DNA of 64,000 nucleotides from Cyclina sinensis (lineage: Eukaryota > Mollusca > Bivalvia > Venerida > Veneridae): NCBI GenBank assembly GCA_012932295.1, contig JAAONU010000006.1:29724882-29788881 (forward strand). Direction: 5' to 3'. A program made the position numbers and the translations under genes. The notes below the pieces were generated by a model. It made no database searches, was not told where the DNA came from, and saw nothing but the letters and a program-made list of their open reading frames with translations. The stretch's first letter is position 1. Each line of letters opens with the position of its first letter. Of the stretch, positions 34,540 through 46,920 are shown piece after piece.

Positions 34540-35689
34540 TATCACTGCTGAATTAGACAGTTAGGGTATTGGTTACAACCTAATAGAAGTAAAGCGCATA
34601 ATATTGACATTTTAGGTGTTCTTAAGTTATACGGTACCTTTCAACTTGCTGATAAATAGATTTAGTCTTTCATAGATAAAGACAATCCTATTCATAATCA
34701 CTGAGAAAAAAATTAACACACGTCACTCTAATTTAAGTTAAATTTTTAATTTCAACTTAGATCCACCTATAAATAATTCTGTTAATAATTTATACTCTTA
34801 AGGATATGTTTGGCACAATTTTTTCTTCAAAAAAGAAAAAAATAAATAAAAATCACAACTTTAAAATGTGTAGTTAAAATTCATTCAAATGTAAAACTAT
34901 GGGTTTTAAATCAATTTATAAAATTTAGACATACTGTACACGTAAATACTTTATTGATTGTTATATGGCCATGAAGGAGAATCTAATTACGTTCCCTGTT
35001 TCATGCGTGGGCGTATAAAGCAGGCATTTAATTTACACTTTCTTTTCGAAACTATTCATGTAATGAACGAGGTTTACAAGCCGCAGTTCCGTTGTTCACC
35101 ATTTTATAAGTTCAGAGGAGCGGTTCTTATGAGAAGTAAGCCAACAGATAAGTAGTAAACTATTGTCGTAGTTTTTTTATGATTGTTTTACCCAGTTTAA
35201 CGTCTTTCCGTTTATACTAGATTGTCCGTTCATACATATCTGTTCGTTATATGTATTGTAAAAAATTCTGCTCTAATAATTACATATCGTGCACCTGACT
35301 TTATATGCCTGTGGGTAGGTCTTTCATCGTGATTTTAAACTGTTTGATATTTTCACTGGTTTATTTATGTTTACATATTAAAAAACACTTTGAAAGGTGA
35401 AATACAAAAGTAACATGCATTTTGTGTTGTCAAATGTATGTATGTACGATTCGGTGTAGGCCTGTCACTGATTGGCCGAAAAGTAACTGTGGATTTTCCT
35501 GTTTAAAAATCAAAAATATCGTTCTGAAACTTGAATTTTAGCAGAGGTATGAAAGTGAAACATTCGACCGAAGAGCAGGAACCGTTAACATGTTTTTGTA
35601 GTGCTGATGGTTTCTATTTTCACTACTTAAATGGTCTCTGACTTACGTGTATATACACTATACAAAAAAATAAAGCAAACCCGGAGTTG

Positions 35690-36240
35690 AACACATGGAG
35701 ATTAGTAAAAGCTGGATGGTAGAGTTGAATGCTCCAGACTTGTAAAAGTAACACACGCTTCCGAAATCGTATGCCAAGTAACAAATGTCAGTGATGAAAA
35801 TGAGTATTCGTAAACATTATCTCTGTACTGGTAATGATAGTGAATAAAGTTAAAGCGATGGCTGTTCTGTTTAGTACGAATTGGGGCACTAGCTGAATGG
35901 TAACATGCTGGTACCGCTGACAGGCCATTTACAACTTTGTACATTAAGGTGACATCTGTTCATGACTTGCGTTGTTGTAGAGTAGGCCACTGAAGCTTTT
36001 GTAATAATCCAGTAACACTCATTGGATTAATGGAAAGTATGGTTTTTTTCATGGCCTTTCGGGCTGCATTACGTCGTACTTGTTCTAATTGTTTGATCTG
36101 AGTCTTCTTGTGTGGATTCAAAATTGGTGAAGCATTATCTAATTAATGTCTCACAGAACTAGCATAAGCCTTTTCTTTTACTTTTAGCGTACAATATTTC
36201 AAAGTCCGTTTTAAGAAGTCAAGATCACTAGATGTCTTTT
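35690..36240 (-). pseudogene. LINE reverse-transcriptase 3' fragment
   Basis: On the - strand, in more than one frame: NPHKKTQIKQLEQVRRNAAR, LLQKLQWPTLQQRKS, then LMYKVVNGLSAVPACYHSAS and NSHRFNFIHYHYQYRDNVYE, ending with TSLEHSTLPSSF. This is the typical end of many LINE ORF2 proteins ('QRRAAR... LgWpsL..RR ... mYKi.n...iP'). Stops inside show it is dead; no RT core is present. Confidence 0.75.
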
Positions 36241-36486
36241 TTTAATATTATTGACATGTATAATATACTTTGAAGCGTTACTGAGTTAAACTCACAAGTG
36301 GACTGTATGAACAATCTCGAGTGATTCCTTTTTCATGCTGTCGTTAAAAGATTTTTTACGTCTTGAAGTTGAAAACTGCATTCAGAAGAACTTTTTGACA
36401 TTAAAGTTCGTTTGCGAATTGTCGCTCCAAAGTTTTTGAAGATCCTCTTAGATATAAATACTGTCACTTTCTTTTAGTATTGCTCT

Positions 36487-37245
36487 GTACAAGCGGAAAC
36501 TGTTTTCAAGTCCAAGGTGACAGTGACCTTGACCTACTGACTTAGAAACATTAGGGTTTTCTTAATCAATAAGGGCAGCCATTTTATGAAAGCTGACGGC
36601 TGTTGATTAAATGATACTTAAGTTATTGAATGAAAACGGTTCCCAGAGTTGAGCTTAACAGAACACTGATCTTTGACCTACTGACCCCAAGAACAATAGT
36701 GGTCTTTTACTTAATAAGGGCAACCAACCTATGAAGTTTGAAGGCTTTGGGTGAAATGGTACTTGAAAAGTTGAGCAGATCAAATTTTTAAATTCAAAGT
36801 TACCGTGATTTTGACTCTACTGATGACCTTAAAAAGAATAGGGGTCTTTTACGCAAAAAGAGCAAACGTCTGAGGCTCTGAGTCAAATGATACTCGTGTC
36901 ATTATGCGAAAATGGATTTCAAATTCAAGGTTTAGTGACCTCGACCTTACACGTAGTGATCGAAAAAAACAATAAGGGTCTCCTTAATAAAGGCGACCAT
37001 CAATTGAAGTTGGAGGGTGTGGGTCAATTGAAACTTGAGTCAAGCTGAAAGTGACCTTGACCTTTCACCTCCTGACTCCTGAAACAATTGAGGTCTTTTA
37101 CATAAGGCGATCACCCTAGAGTTTAAAGTGTATAGGACGAATGTTACACTAGTTATTGAACGGAAAAGATGTGAGCTACCGACCGACCGACCTACAGACC
37201 GACATCTGCAAAATAATATACCCTCTCTTCATTGAAGGGGACCTT
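36487..37245. repeat. Tandem, diverged ~120-bp 'accttgacc' repeat
   Basis: Five or so units with 'GTGACCTTGACCTACTGAC ... ATAGGGGTCTTTTAC..AAGGGCAACCA ... AGTTTGAAGGCTTTGGGTGA'. It closes with GACCGACCGACCTACAGACC and CCCTCTCTTCATTGAAGGGG. A dispersed repeat, no coding role. Confidence 0.75.
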
Positions 37246-38254
37246 AACAACGTTGGTCCAAGAACAGACCCAGATATAGACTCTGGATTTGACCGTAGAG
37301 GTGTCTGAGATTATATTGTCGACCTACAGCTTGCTGCTTGCTATCAGATAAGGATGAGTCTATCCAAGTGCGCGTTGTACCACTTATATATTATAATTGT
37401 CTAGCTAATGTGATAATCGGCCATGTGAAAGTTTATTAACGCTTTTGAAAAGTTTAATACAGTAATGTCTACTTATTTACACGAATCAAGTATTTTAATA
37501 TATCAACTGTCCTTATTAGTCGTTGTGATTCACATGATCTCTTAGCACGAAAGCCATGTTGGTTGTCATGTAGTTTGTTTTGAGAGTCCGAATAGGTCAT
37601 ACTTTGAGATACAATAACATGTTCTATCATTCAAGAAATTTAAGCAGTAAACGACACGATAGTTTCAAGCTTTGACCTATTTTCGTTTTGAAAGACTGGC
37701 ACAACTTTATCTTGTTTCCAGTCCATTTGAATTTCACCAGTAACTTATATACTGAGTCGATATAATGGATAGATACCCATGTCAATTTTTAAAATGTTCT
37801 CAAGAAGATAGATGAATATGGAAAAAGAAATGATCGAATTATTTATCCAAAATGCTACATAAGTACACAGCAGACTCGAAATTAACCACTAGCAAAAACA
37901 TATGTTGTCACATTTGTTTAATTAAATCATTTAATGCATGGGTAGTAGTGATGTTAACATTTTCCTCAAGCCTTGTCTTTTACTCACGCGTTTCCTTTAC
38001 GCTACTCAAAGTCAATGCCACCTCAATACTGATCAATAGCGGTAATGTTTTCTGATATAAACTTTATCGGGAGAAAACAGTCAGAAATGTTTAGCTAGAA
38101 AAACTAGAGCAGATGTTTTACACATAGGTACTATGTCAACCATAGATGAAATTATTTTCAAAAATAGAAAAATAAAATAAATAGATAGAACTTATCACTT
38201 ATCAAAATTGTACTTGCAGAAACGGCCATTCTTGACATGCACAACAAGTGCAAA

Positions 38255-38630
38255 ATGTCTGCGCATACTCAACGGAAGGCAAAAACACGCCGAAACGAGA
38301 TAACGACAATAACAAACTCTATCGTATCAACGCAATCACTTGTCGTCTTCTCGTAAGGACGTACAAGACCGCCAGGACGATATTTAACTGGCTCTATACG
38401 CCAAAAGTGGGTCACCGAAACGATACATTTTACTTACGTCCTGGCGTTGTTTCGCGTACGAAAATATCGTATCGGCACCATTTCTCTATCGTTATTTCGT
38501 GCCGACGCACTCCTAGCACTCAGACACGCCAGAATGATATTTTAGCACGCCGATACGCCCAACAGGTTATTTGGCGTGTCAGCGCGCTGTCGTGAGGGCG
38601 CCCTTCCAAAGCCGCCAATACGAGACCACG
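38255..38630. repeat. CpG-rich block with inverted sub-sequences, possible MITE
   Basis: Far richer in CG dinucleotides than its surroundings. Contains CGCCAGGACG (about 38371) and its complement CGTCCTGGCG (about 38437), and a CCGAAACGAGATAACGA / TCGTTATTTCGTGCC pair, so the halves partly mirror each other. No domain is seen in the readings through it. Confidence 0.45.
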
Positions 38631-38785
38631 ATGTGGCAGAAATCGGCCTCAATGGTACACTTAATTCTACAATATTAATCCTTTAAACTTTCTCGTCGGT
38701 AGATTTCTGATTTTATTAAAATATGAGAAATGGCACTGATAAAAAAATTGTTCAGCTGTGCCGAGACAGCGACTGTTACAGACAT

Positions 38786-38857
38786 TGCCGTGACCAGGAT
38801 TCGAACCTGGGTTGTCGCGGCCACAACGCGAAGTACTAACCACTATACGATCACGGC
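38786..38857 (-). tRNA. tRNA-His(GTG), copy 3
   Basis: Body identical to copy 1; leader GTTCAGCAGTG, trailer CACAGCTGAAC, seven T (- strand, 38741-38747) as terminator. The downstream sequence matches that after copies 4-6. Confidence 0.95.
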
Positions 38858-39725
38858 TATCACTGCTGAACTGAAAGGAATTGTTTCATGTTACCATTTA
38901 ACAGAAGAAACAAGTATACTACCGAGATAAAAATCTGTTTACAAGTACTGTTATATAATTAAAGCTTATTAGGCACTATAGGTCATGAATTCTTAAGTAA
39001 AAAAAGGAACTCTTCTACACTAGATTGCGTTTAGTATTTGTTATCGAGAAAGATAGGTTAAATTATAAGAATGTTATTCTTTTTCAGTTTAAACTTTTTA
39101 TTTTTACCACTGTGTCACCAAGGCCTTAATTGAGAGGGAATGGACACTAGAAATTTGCGAAAAAAAGGTGTCGCGCGCATGCGCAATTTGTCCTTTATAA
39201 ATACCTCAATGACGGATAGTATATGTTGTTGCATATATATAACGGTAGTACAATCAAGTGCTAAAAAACAACTTACAGTAAGAATTCTAGCCGATTTAGT
39301 AAAATAAATATTCCCTTATTATTTTGATTATCTGGTTTGTTAATTTTTCAACGCAACATTTTCTTGAAAAAACAATGAAAAGGATTCTAAATTGGAATCG
39401 TTGTTTTCTAAAATTCTAGTTTTCTGCTCAACTTTCGGGTAGTATCAGACGAAAATGGAGTTACGAAATAAGTTGGCATAAGATGGAAGTTGATAAGTGG
39501 ACATAGAACTGAGCTTTGGAATGCATTTTATTGCTATATCTGTGTTTATTCATGAAATACGGCACCGTAAACATAACAGTTTTGACGTAAATACAGTAAT
39601 TCAGTGATCATCAACGTACCGAATTTCGGGTGGTATCAATGCTTAACAGACTTGATAAAAACACTAAACATGAATTGCATCGCACGCTACTTGGAGGATA
39701 TTGGGATCTGGATATTAGGTTTCCG

Positions 39726-42700
39726 ACCGTCTCTAGCAGACTAACTTCAGCAGACTAGCAGACTAACTTCAGCAGACTAGCAGACTAGCAGACTAACTTC
39801 AGCAGACTGGCAGACTAGCAGACTAACTTCAGCAGACTAGCAGACTAGCAGACTAACTTCAGCAGACTAGCAGACTAACTTCAGCAGACTAGCAGACTAG
39901 CAGACTAACTTCAGCAGACTAGCAGACTAGCAGACTAACTTCAGCAGACTAGCAGACTAGCAGACTAACTTCAGCAGACTAGCAGACTAGCAGACTAAAT
40001 TCAGCAGACTAGCAGACTTGTGTCAAAAATGTTTTAAGTAATTCATAATTTTCATTTTACTAAGTTGTAAAACTCGAATAAAAACTGTTTAAACCGGAAA
40101 AAGGCACAATTATTTTATAATTCATTGTACCCCCTTCAAAGAAAAACTTCTATAGAACAACTCTAGCAGTATAACAGAATGGCAAAACAACTCTAGCAGA
40201 CTAGTAACCTAACTCCAGCAGACTAGCAGACTAACTTCAGCAGACTGGCAGACTAACTTTAGCAGACTAGCAGACTAAATTCAGCAGACTAGCAGACTAG
40301 CAGACTTGTGCCAAAAATGTTTTAAGTAATTCATAATTTTCATTTTACTAAGTTGTAAAACTCGAATAAAAACTGTTTAAACCGGAAAAAGGCACGATTA
40401 TTTTATAATTCATTGTACCCCCTTCAAAGAAAAACTTCTATAGAACAACTCTAGCAGTATAACAGAATGGCAAAACAACTCTAGCAGACTAGTAACCTAA
40501 CTCCAGCAGACTAGCAGACTAACTTCAGCAGACTAGCAGACTAACTTTAGCAGACTAGCAGACTAGCAGACTAACTTCAGCAGACTAGCAGACTAACTTC
40601 AGCAGACTAGCAGACTAGCAGTCTAACTTCAGCAGACTAGCAGACTTGTGTCCAAGATGTTTTAAGTAATACATAATTTTCATTTTACTAGGTTGTAAAA
40701 CTCGCATAAAAGTCGTTTAAAGAGGAAAAAAAATCACAATTATTTTATATTTCATTGTATTCCCCTCAAAGGAAATCTTCCACAGAACAACTCGCGTATA
40801 AAAACAGAATGGCAAAACAACTCTAGCAGACTAGCATACTAACTCCAGCAGACTAGCAGACTAACTCCAGCAGACTAGCATACTAACTCCAGCAGACTAG
40901 CAGATTAGCAGACTAACTTCAGCAGACTAGCAGACTAACTTCAGCAGACTAGCAGACTAACTTCAGCAGACTAGCAGACTAACTTCAGCAGACTTGCAGA
41001 CTAACTTCAGCAGACTAGCAGACTTACTTTAGCAGACTAGTAGACTAACTTCAGCAGACTAGCAGACTAACTTCAGCAGACTAGCCAATCACCGAATACT
41101 GTCGTTCATACCAACCACTGCCTATGTCTTTGATAGACTATTAGAAAATTTGGACATTTAGTAGGCGCTTGCAATATTTCCAGTTGTTGTTCACATTTCT
41201 TAAGGGTAACAAGACGTATGGAAAATTTAACAAGAGACAACTCAGATGTGAGGTAACTAATCTATTTTGAGCAGCAAAACAAACATGCAAAAACAAGAAA
41301 ATAACAAGAGCTTTCTCTGTAGAGTGACTTACGCCCCCTGAAATGAATTTTTAAATTTCTAGGCAAATTGATCTTGAAGATGAAGGTCATTAAGGGGTTA
41401 ATGTCACATATCTATATATATTTTGGAAACTCTTGTCCAAAGGGGTGTTATGACTAAGTACGAAGCATATCAATTTAATAAGGAAGTAACGGGCATTGTA
41501 ACAGTTTTCGGACAAATAGATCTTAAAGGAAAGGATTATTCATCGGTCAAGGTCAAACAAATATAGTTTAAAGGGAAGCTCTTTTTAAAGTTATGTTGTG
41601 TCCAAGTATAAAGTAGACCCACTCACTAATAAACAATGTATTACCAATGTTAGCAATTTTGGACACTTAAATTTGCATGGTCATCCAATTGCCAAGGTCA
41701 AATAAATATAGGTCAGTTGGAAAGCTGTCCAAAGAGGTTTTCAGGTATGAAATATTTCAAGTAACTATTAAGGGAGTTCGGTCCAATCTAAAAGTTTTTT
41801 TGTACAATTCAATCTAGAAGGTGAATGTCATTCAGAGGTCAGGGTTAAATAAATATAAGTAAGTCAGAATGTCTTGTCCAAAGATGTGTCTCTAAGCCTG
41901 AACGATTAACTTATATGGAAGTTATGGCCAATGTTGGACAGTTTTACATTAGCGGTGAAAAGAAAGAAGACATGTGGACTATGGATACAACACTTTAGAC
42001 TGTGATTGGACATATGGATAAACTAATAAACAATGGGTAGACCATGGATATACTATGGAAACACTATGGCAGACTTAAGATAGACCACAAATACTATAGA
42101 TAGGCAATGGGTAGAATAAGATTAGACAATGGATATACCACATATCATAAATACACTACAGATGGATAGGTCACAGATAGACCACATACTACTAGACTAA
42201 AGACAGACCACAAGCAGCCGCAATAGCGTATGTTAATACTTGGTATTTTTTGGTGACAATGACCTTGCCATTATGACCTAAGTTGGCTGGTGGGTAGAGG
42301 ATATCGAAGTGTATGCACCTCTACGTTTTGGAAATTGTAGCTGGACGTACTTTCATTATAATTATGGCGAAGGCTAATATTTGCTATTTCATGTTTACCG
42401 TAGATGACCATCACCTTGGATGTAGGGGTCTGGGTGTTGCAAATTTGTCTGGTGATTAATTGTGCCAAGTTATTTCAAAATGCCGTGATGGACAATAAAA
42501 ACTTTTGGTCCGGACACCAAACATACCCTCTAAGACCTTTGACCTTCACGTTTAACCTTGATTATAAAGAAAAGGATCTGGGTGATGGTCATGACACGTT
42601 GTTTCATTATGATGAACGTTTATACCAAGTCATTTAAAAATTCCTTAATGAATGTTCCGAGTAATAGACTCGACACTTTTTCCGGTTTAAACAGTTTTTA

Positions 42701-44331
42701 TTCGAGTTTTACAACTTAGTAAAATGAAAATTATGAATTACTTAAAACATTTTTGACACAAGTCTGCTAGTCTGCTAGTCTGCTGAAGTTAGTCTGCTAG
42801 TCTGCTGAAGTTAGTCTGCTAGTCTGCTAGTCTGCTGAAGTTAGTCTGCTAGTCTGCTGAAGTTAGTCTGCTAGTCTGCTAGTCTGCTGAAGTTAGTCTG
42901 CTAGTCTGCTGAAGTTAGTCTGCTAGTCTGCTAGTCTGCTGAAGTTAGTCTGCTAGTCTGCTGGAGTTAGTTTACTAGTCTGCTAGAGTTGTTTTGCCAT
43001 TCTGTTATACTGCTAGAGTTGTTCTATAGAAGTTTTCCTTTGAAGGGGGTACAATGAATTATAAAATAATTGTGCCTTTTTCCGGTTTAAACAGTTTTTA
43101 TTCGAGTTTTGCAACTTAGTAAAATGAAAATTATGAATTACTTAAAACATTTTTGGCACAAGTCTGCTAGTCTGCTAGTCTGCTGAATTTAGTCTGCTAG
43201 TCTGCTAGTCTGCTGAAGTTAGTCTGCTAGTCTGCTAGTCTGCTGGAGTTAGTTTACTAGTCTGCTAGAGTTGTTTTGCCATTCTGTTATACTGCTAGAG
43301 TTGTTCTATAGAAGTTTTCCTTTTAAGGGGGTACAATGAATTATAAAATAATTGTGCCTTTTTCCGGTTTAAACAGTTTTTATTCGAGTTTTACAACTTA
43401 GTAAAATGAAAATTATGAATTACTTAAAACATTTTTGGCACAAGTCTGCTAGTCTGCTAGTCTGCTGAAGTTAGTCTGCTAGTCTGCTAGTCTGCTGAAG
43501 TTAGTCTGCTAGTCTGCTAGTCTGCTGGAGTTAGTTTACTAGTCTGCTAGAGTTGTTTTGCCATTCTGTTATACTGCTAGAGTTGTTCTATAGAAGTTTT
43601 CCTTTGAAGGGGGTACAATGAATGATAAAATAATTGTGCCTTTTTCCGGTTTAAACAGTTTTTATTCGAGTTTTACAACTTAGTAAAATGAAAATTATGA
43701 ATTACTTAAAACATTTTTGACACAAGTCTGCTAGTCTGCTAGTCTGCTGAATTTAGTCTGCTAGTCTGCTGAAGTTAGTCTGCTAGTCTGCTAGTCTGCT
43801 GAAGTTAGTCTGCTAGTCTGCTGAAGTTAGTCTGCTAGTCTGCTAGTCTGCTAGTATGCTGAAGTTAGTCTGCTAGTCTGCTAGTCTGCTGAAGTTAGTC
43901 TGCTAGTCTGCTGGAGTTAGTTTACTAGTCTGCTAAAGTTGTTTTGCCATTCTGTTATACTGCTAGAGTTGTTCTATAGAAGTTTTCCTTTGAAGGGGGT
44001 ACAATGAATTATAAAATAATTGTGCCTTTTTCCGGTTTAAACAGTTTTTATTCGAGTTTTACAACTTAGTAAAATGAAAATTATGAATTACTTAAAACAT
44101 TTTTGGCACAAGTCTGCTAGTCTGCTAGTCTGCTGAATTTAGTCTGCTAGTCTGCTAGTCTGCTGAAGTTAGTCTGCTAGTCTGCTAGTCTGCTGAAGTT
44201 AGTCTGATAGTCTGCTAGTCTGCTGAAGTTAGTCTGCTAGTCTGCTTGTCTGCTGAAGTTAGTCTGCTAGTCTGCTAGTCTGCTGAAGTTAGTCTGCTAG
44301 TCTGCTAGTCTGCTAACTTCACAGAGACGGT
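39726..44331. mobile_element. 4.6-kb foldback element with long inverted arms of tandem repeats
   Basis: Terminal 9 bases ACCGTCTCT (39726) and AGAGACGGT (44323-44331) are perfect complements. Arms (39726-41085 and 42675-44331) are arrays of AGCAGACT / AGCAGACTAACTTC units, inverted with respect to each other, and each contains several copies of an about 180-bp spacer (with ACTGTTTAAACCGGAAAAAG and CTTCTATAGAACAACTCTAG) so that a higher-order unit of roughly 300 bp is repeated. The left arm has three spacers, the right four plus a partial one. A 1.6-kb centre separates the arms. No transposase is seen. The layout matches foldback/Galileo-type elements known from Drosophila. Confidence 0.75.
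41086..42674. other. Central region of the foldback element
   Basis: No convincing gene. At 41340-41920 lie four diverged units of about 147 bp with 'AAGGTCAAATAAATATAG ... CTTGTCCAAAG'. At 41960-42215 is a degenerate short repeat around ATGGATA / TAGACCACA. The rest (42230-42660) resembles the same 'ttgacc' repeat type. Confidence 0.6.
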
Positions 44332-45730
44332 TAAATATTGTGCTTTCATCGAATCGAGACAGATTTTTTACAAAAAGTGTTAAGTTGTTGTCTTTTACTC
44401 GTCCGATTGCGAAGAAAACTTCTGTTGTTAAAGTAAAAAAAAATAGATATTACAAAAGGTCAATGTTTCTTCTTTCTTGCAATTTTTATAAAAGGTACAA
44501 AATAAAATGGACGTAAGTATTTATTGTTTTAAGGTATATGTTATTCTCTAAATACTACGGATAAGAAGTGAATGTTTCGGCTTTTTGCAGGTAACAATGA
44601 TTTTATATCACACAATTATTTGGGGGCTAACTGCAGTTCTTCTATTACGAGAGTGTTTTCCGATGTAATGTTATCGGGTTTTGTAATTTTTTATAACAAC
44701 TGAATTCTGGTTTTGTTTATTTCATGTGTTTGAAATTTTCCCTTTTGTTAACTGTACACAGTTTCAAGCGTTCGATTCATTTTTAAAAGCGTTTTCGTAG
44801 TCTAATATAGGTATACCCTGCATACGTTAAAAATAGCTTGCCCAGACCTTGTTGAGAGTTCGTTTTAATTGCTAAACAGAAAAAAAATCACAATGTGCTA
44901 GCTCTGACGACCAAAACCTATTGGGTTTAACAGCAGCATTTGCCTTCTTCAAAACATCATGTCGAATTGCAGGTTTGTATAATATCGCATTTTCCTGCAA
45001 CAAAGACATGCACTGTATACCTCTACCTGGGCGACGCTTTTCGCTAATTTTTCAGAACGTAGTTTTTGCAGATAGTTCCAGTGACATACATTTGGGACGG
45101 CAGCTTAAAACTTTTAAATAATAACAAAAAATTATCCTTAAAACAATTTACTAAATTATTAACGTACAGGTACAAAAAGTTACAAAAACATGTTTTTACC
45201 GTACCTTGATTTAGTGTAGTCCTAAAATAAATTAATAATCATGTCTGATCCCTAATATTTAAATGTTTTAGTAACTGCTGAAGTATTTTCAACAAAATGT
45301 CCAAAATAACTTCTAGTAGAATAATTCCACAAATTGTTAAAAGGTTGAATTAATTACTCACAATATTTCCAAATATTCCAGTCATAGTTAACTGTCACTG
45401 ATTGAAAATCTAATCCAATATTTTTATGACCAAATATTACATAAAGATAACGTTTGAAGAAATTCTTTAATTTTTATACACGTGAAGAAATTCCAGAACA
45501 AATATAATCAAGATAATTCTACAGTATTCAAGATACATCTTCAATGTTCTAAATATAGCCACAATAAGAAGTTTATAGCGTATTCTAGTAATTTCCATAA
45601 CAAAGGCACAACAACTAGGTTATTATTTAGTTCTAAAAATAGAACTATAAACACGCTATTTATAGCAAATTATTATACAAATGCATAACATATTGAACAA
45701 AAATTACGAACTTACTTTTCTTCACAGTAA
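44332..45730. other. Stretch without recognisable gene
   Basis: AT-rich, no domain recognised in either strand; short readings near 44921-45121 and 45482-45688 show no family pattern. Confidence 0.5.
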
Positions 45731-46330
45731 GCCTTTTATAAAGGTAAGACGTCTATACTCTGGTGTTGCGTATATCTCATTGCTACACCTTCGAGTTAAA
45801 AAAAACGGACCCACGATTCATTCCCTGTAACAAGAGTGGCAAATTTTTTCTTGTTATAATTTTGGTACAGATTCAAAGGAGTTCGATTAACTAAAAAGCG
45901 CTTTTGCAATTTTTTAGTTTATAATAAGATTTAGAATGCAAACAAACAAACAAAAAGCACTTGCGGGAGGAATACCAATCCTGACAGTTATCAGATGAAG
46001 TGTGAGGCGCACATCTGAATTAGAAAATGTGTAAAATTTTATATGATTTTTCCTGAGGTTTCAGTTGGCTGACGTCCACATTTTGGGACATCTTTCAGCA
46101 TGTCTTGTCCGCACTTGAAATTTTTGTTCGCCCACATCGGAATTGTCATATAGAACACTTCATTATGTCCATATGGAATGATATTTGTGTATCTGCAAGT
46201 TGGCAAGCGTGTCTTTATGCAACCTCTTATTTCATCAGCGTTTTTACTTCTTTCCCCAACCAGTTTTGCATGAGTGTCAATAACTGGACCTGGGAAAAAT
46301 TGAATTGTGATCGATAAATTAATTTAAGTT
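45730..46330 (-). pseudogene. Mariner-type transposase relic
   Basis: On the - strand, across frames, 'MWANKNFKCGQDML' / 'VPKCGRQPTETSGKIIK' (linker after the HTH), 'ITVRIGIPPASAF', 'NSFESVPKL' and 'FATLVTGNESWV'-like reading (first catalytic Asp region replaced or shifted), followed by NEIYATPEYRR, follow the order of mariner transposases. Many stops and frameshifts; no inverted ends found. Confidence 0.55.
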
Positions 46331-46804
46331 ACGGTTTATAGCTTTGACAATCTGACTGAAGTTCACGATCTAACTACTAATAGTGTAGCGATGTTTAGGA
46401 TATGATTTTAATCAGATTGATAGCCTTGAGTATTTGGCTTTACCTAGTGTAGAACTTTTACGATTGTATCGTCTAACATTGGAATAGCAAGGTCGATAAC
46501 ATTACATCTGAAAATGTTTTGTTTTATTAATTGTGAAACAGTCATGTGTTGCGAGAAGAAAATCACTTTTCAATTAAACTTTTGTATTTAACTGTATGGG
46601 ACTAAAATGAATAAAATTGATACCAACAATAAAATCTGGCATAACATCTATAAAGTCAGCACAAAAATACATATTATAACATATTATAAGTTCTGTCGCT
46701 AAATTAATCTCACCATTTATCGGTTTTGAAGAAATTTCATACAAAAATTCTATTATTTTAAACTGGAAATAATATACAATATTCTGATCAATCTTCTCTT
46801 ACAG

Positions 46805-46885
46805 GTTGATTTCTTTCCAGATAAATGCATCGCTCAAGTACAGATATGTCGAAAACGCCATAACGTCAATTTTTACTTTTTAGGG
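46805..46885 (+). pseudogene. Relic of exon 10 of the death-domain gene
   Basis: 'TTACAGGTTGATTTCTTTCC ... CTCAAGTACAGATATGTCGA' corresponds to the start of exon 10 (21420-21475), acceptor included. It is lost after about 80 bases. Confidence 0.6.
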
Positions 46886-46920
46886 GAAAATACGGATACT
46901 GTGTATTTCTGAAGTTCTCT

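Noticed and set aside
39726..41085. Regularly spaced short repeats resembling a CRISPR array
   Set aside because: Units are contiguous or separated by the same repeated spacer, the array is mirrored in inverted orientation, and the genome is eukaryotic; a foldback element explains it.
44921..45121. 66-codon ORF with some hydrophobic stretches
   Set aside because: No domain, splice or codon signal; typical chance reading in this region.
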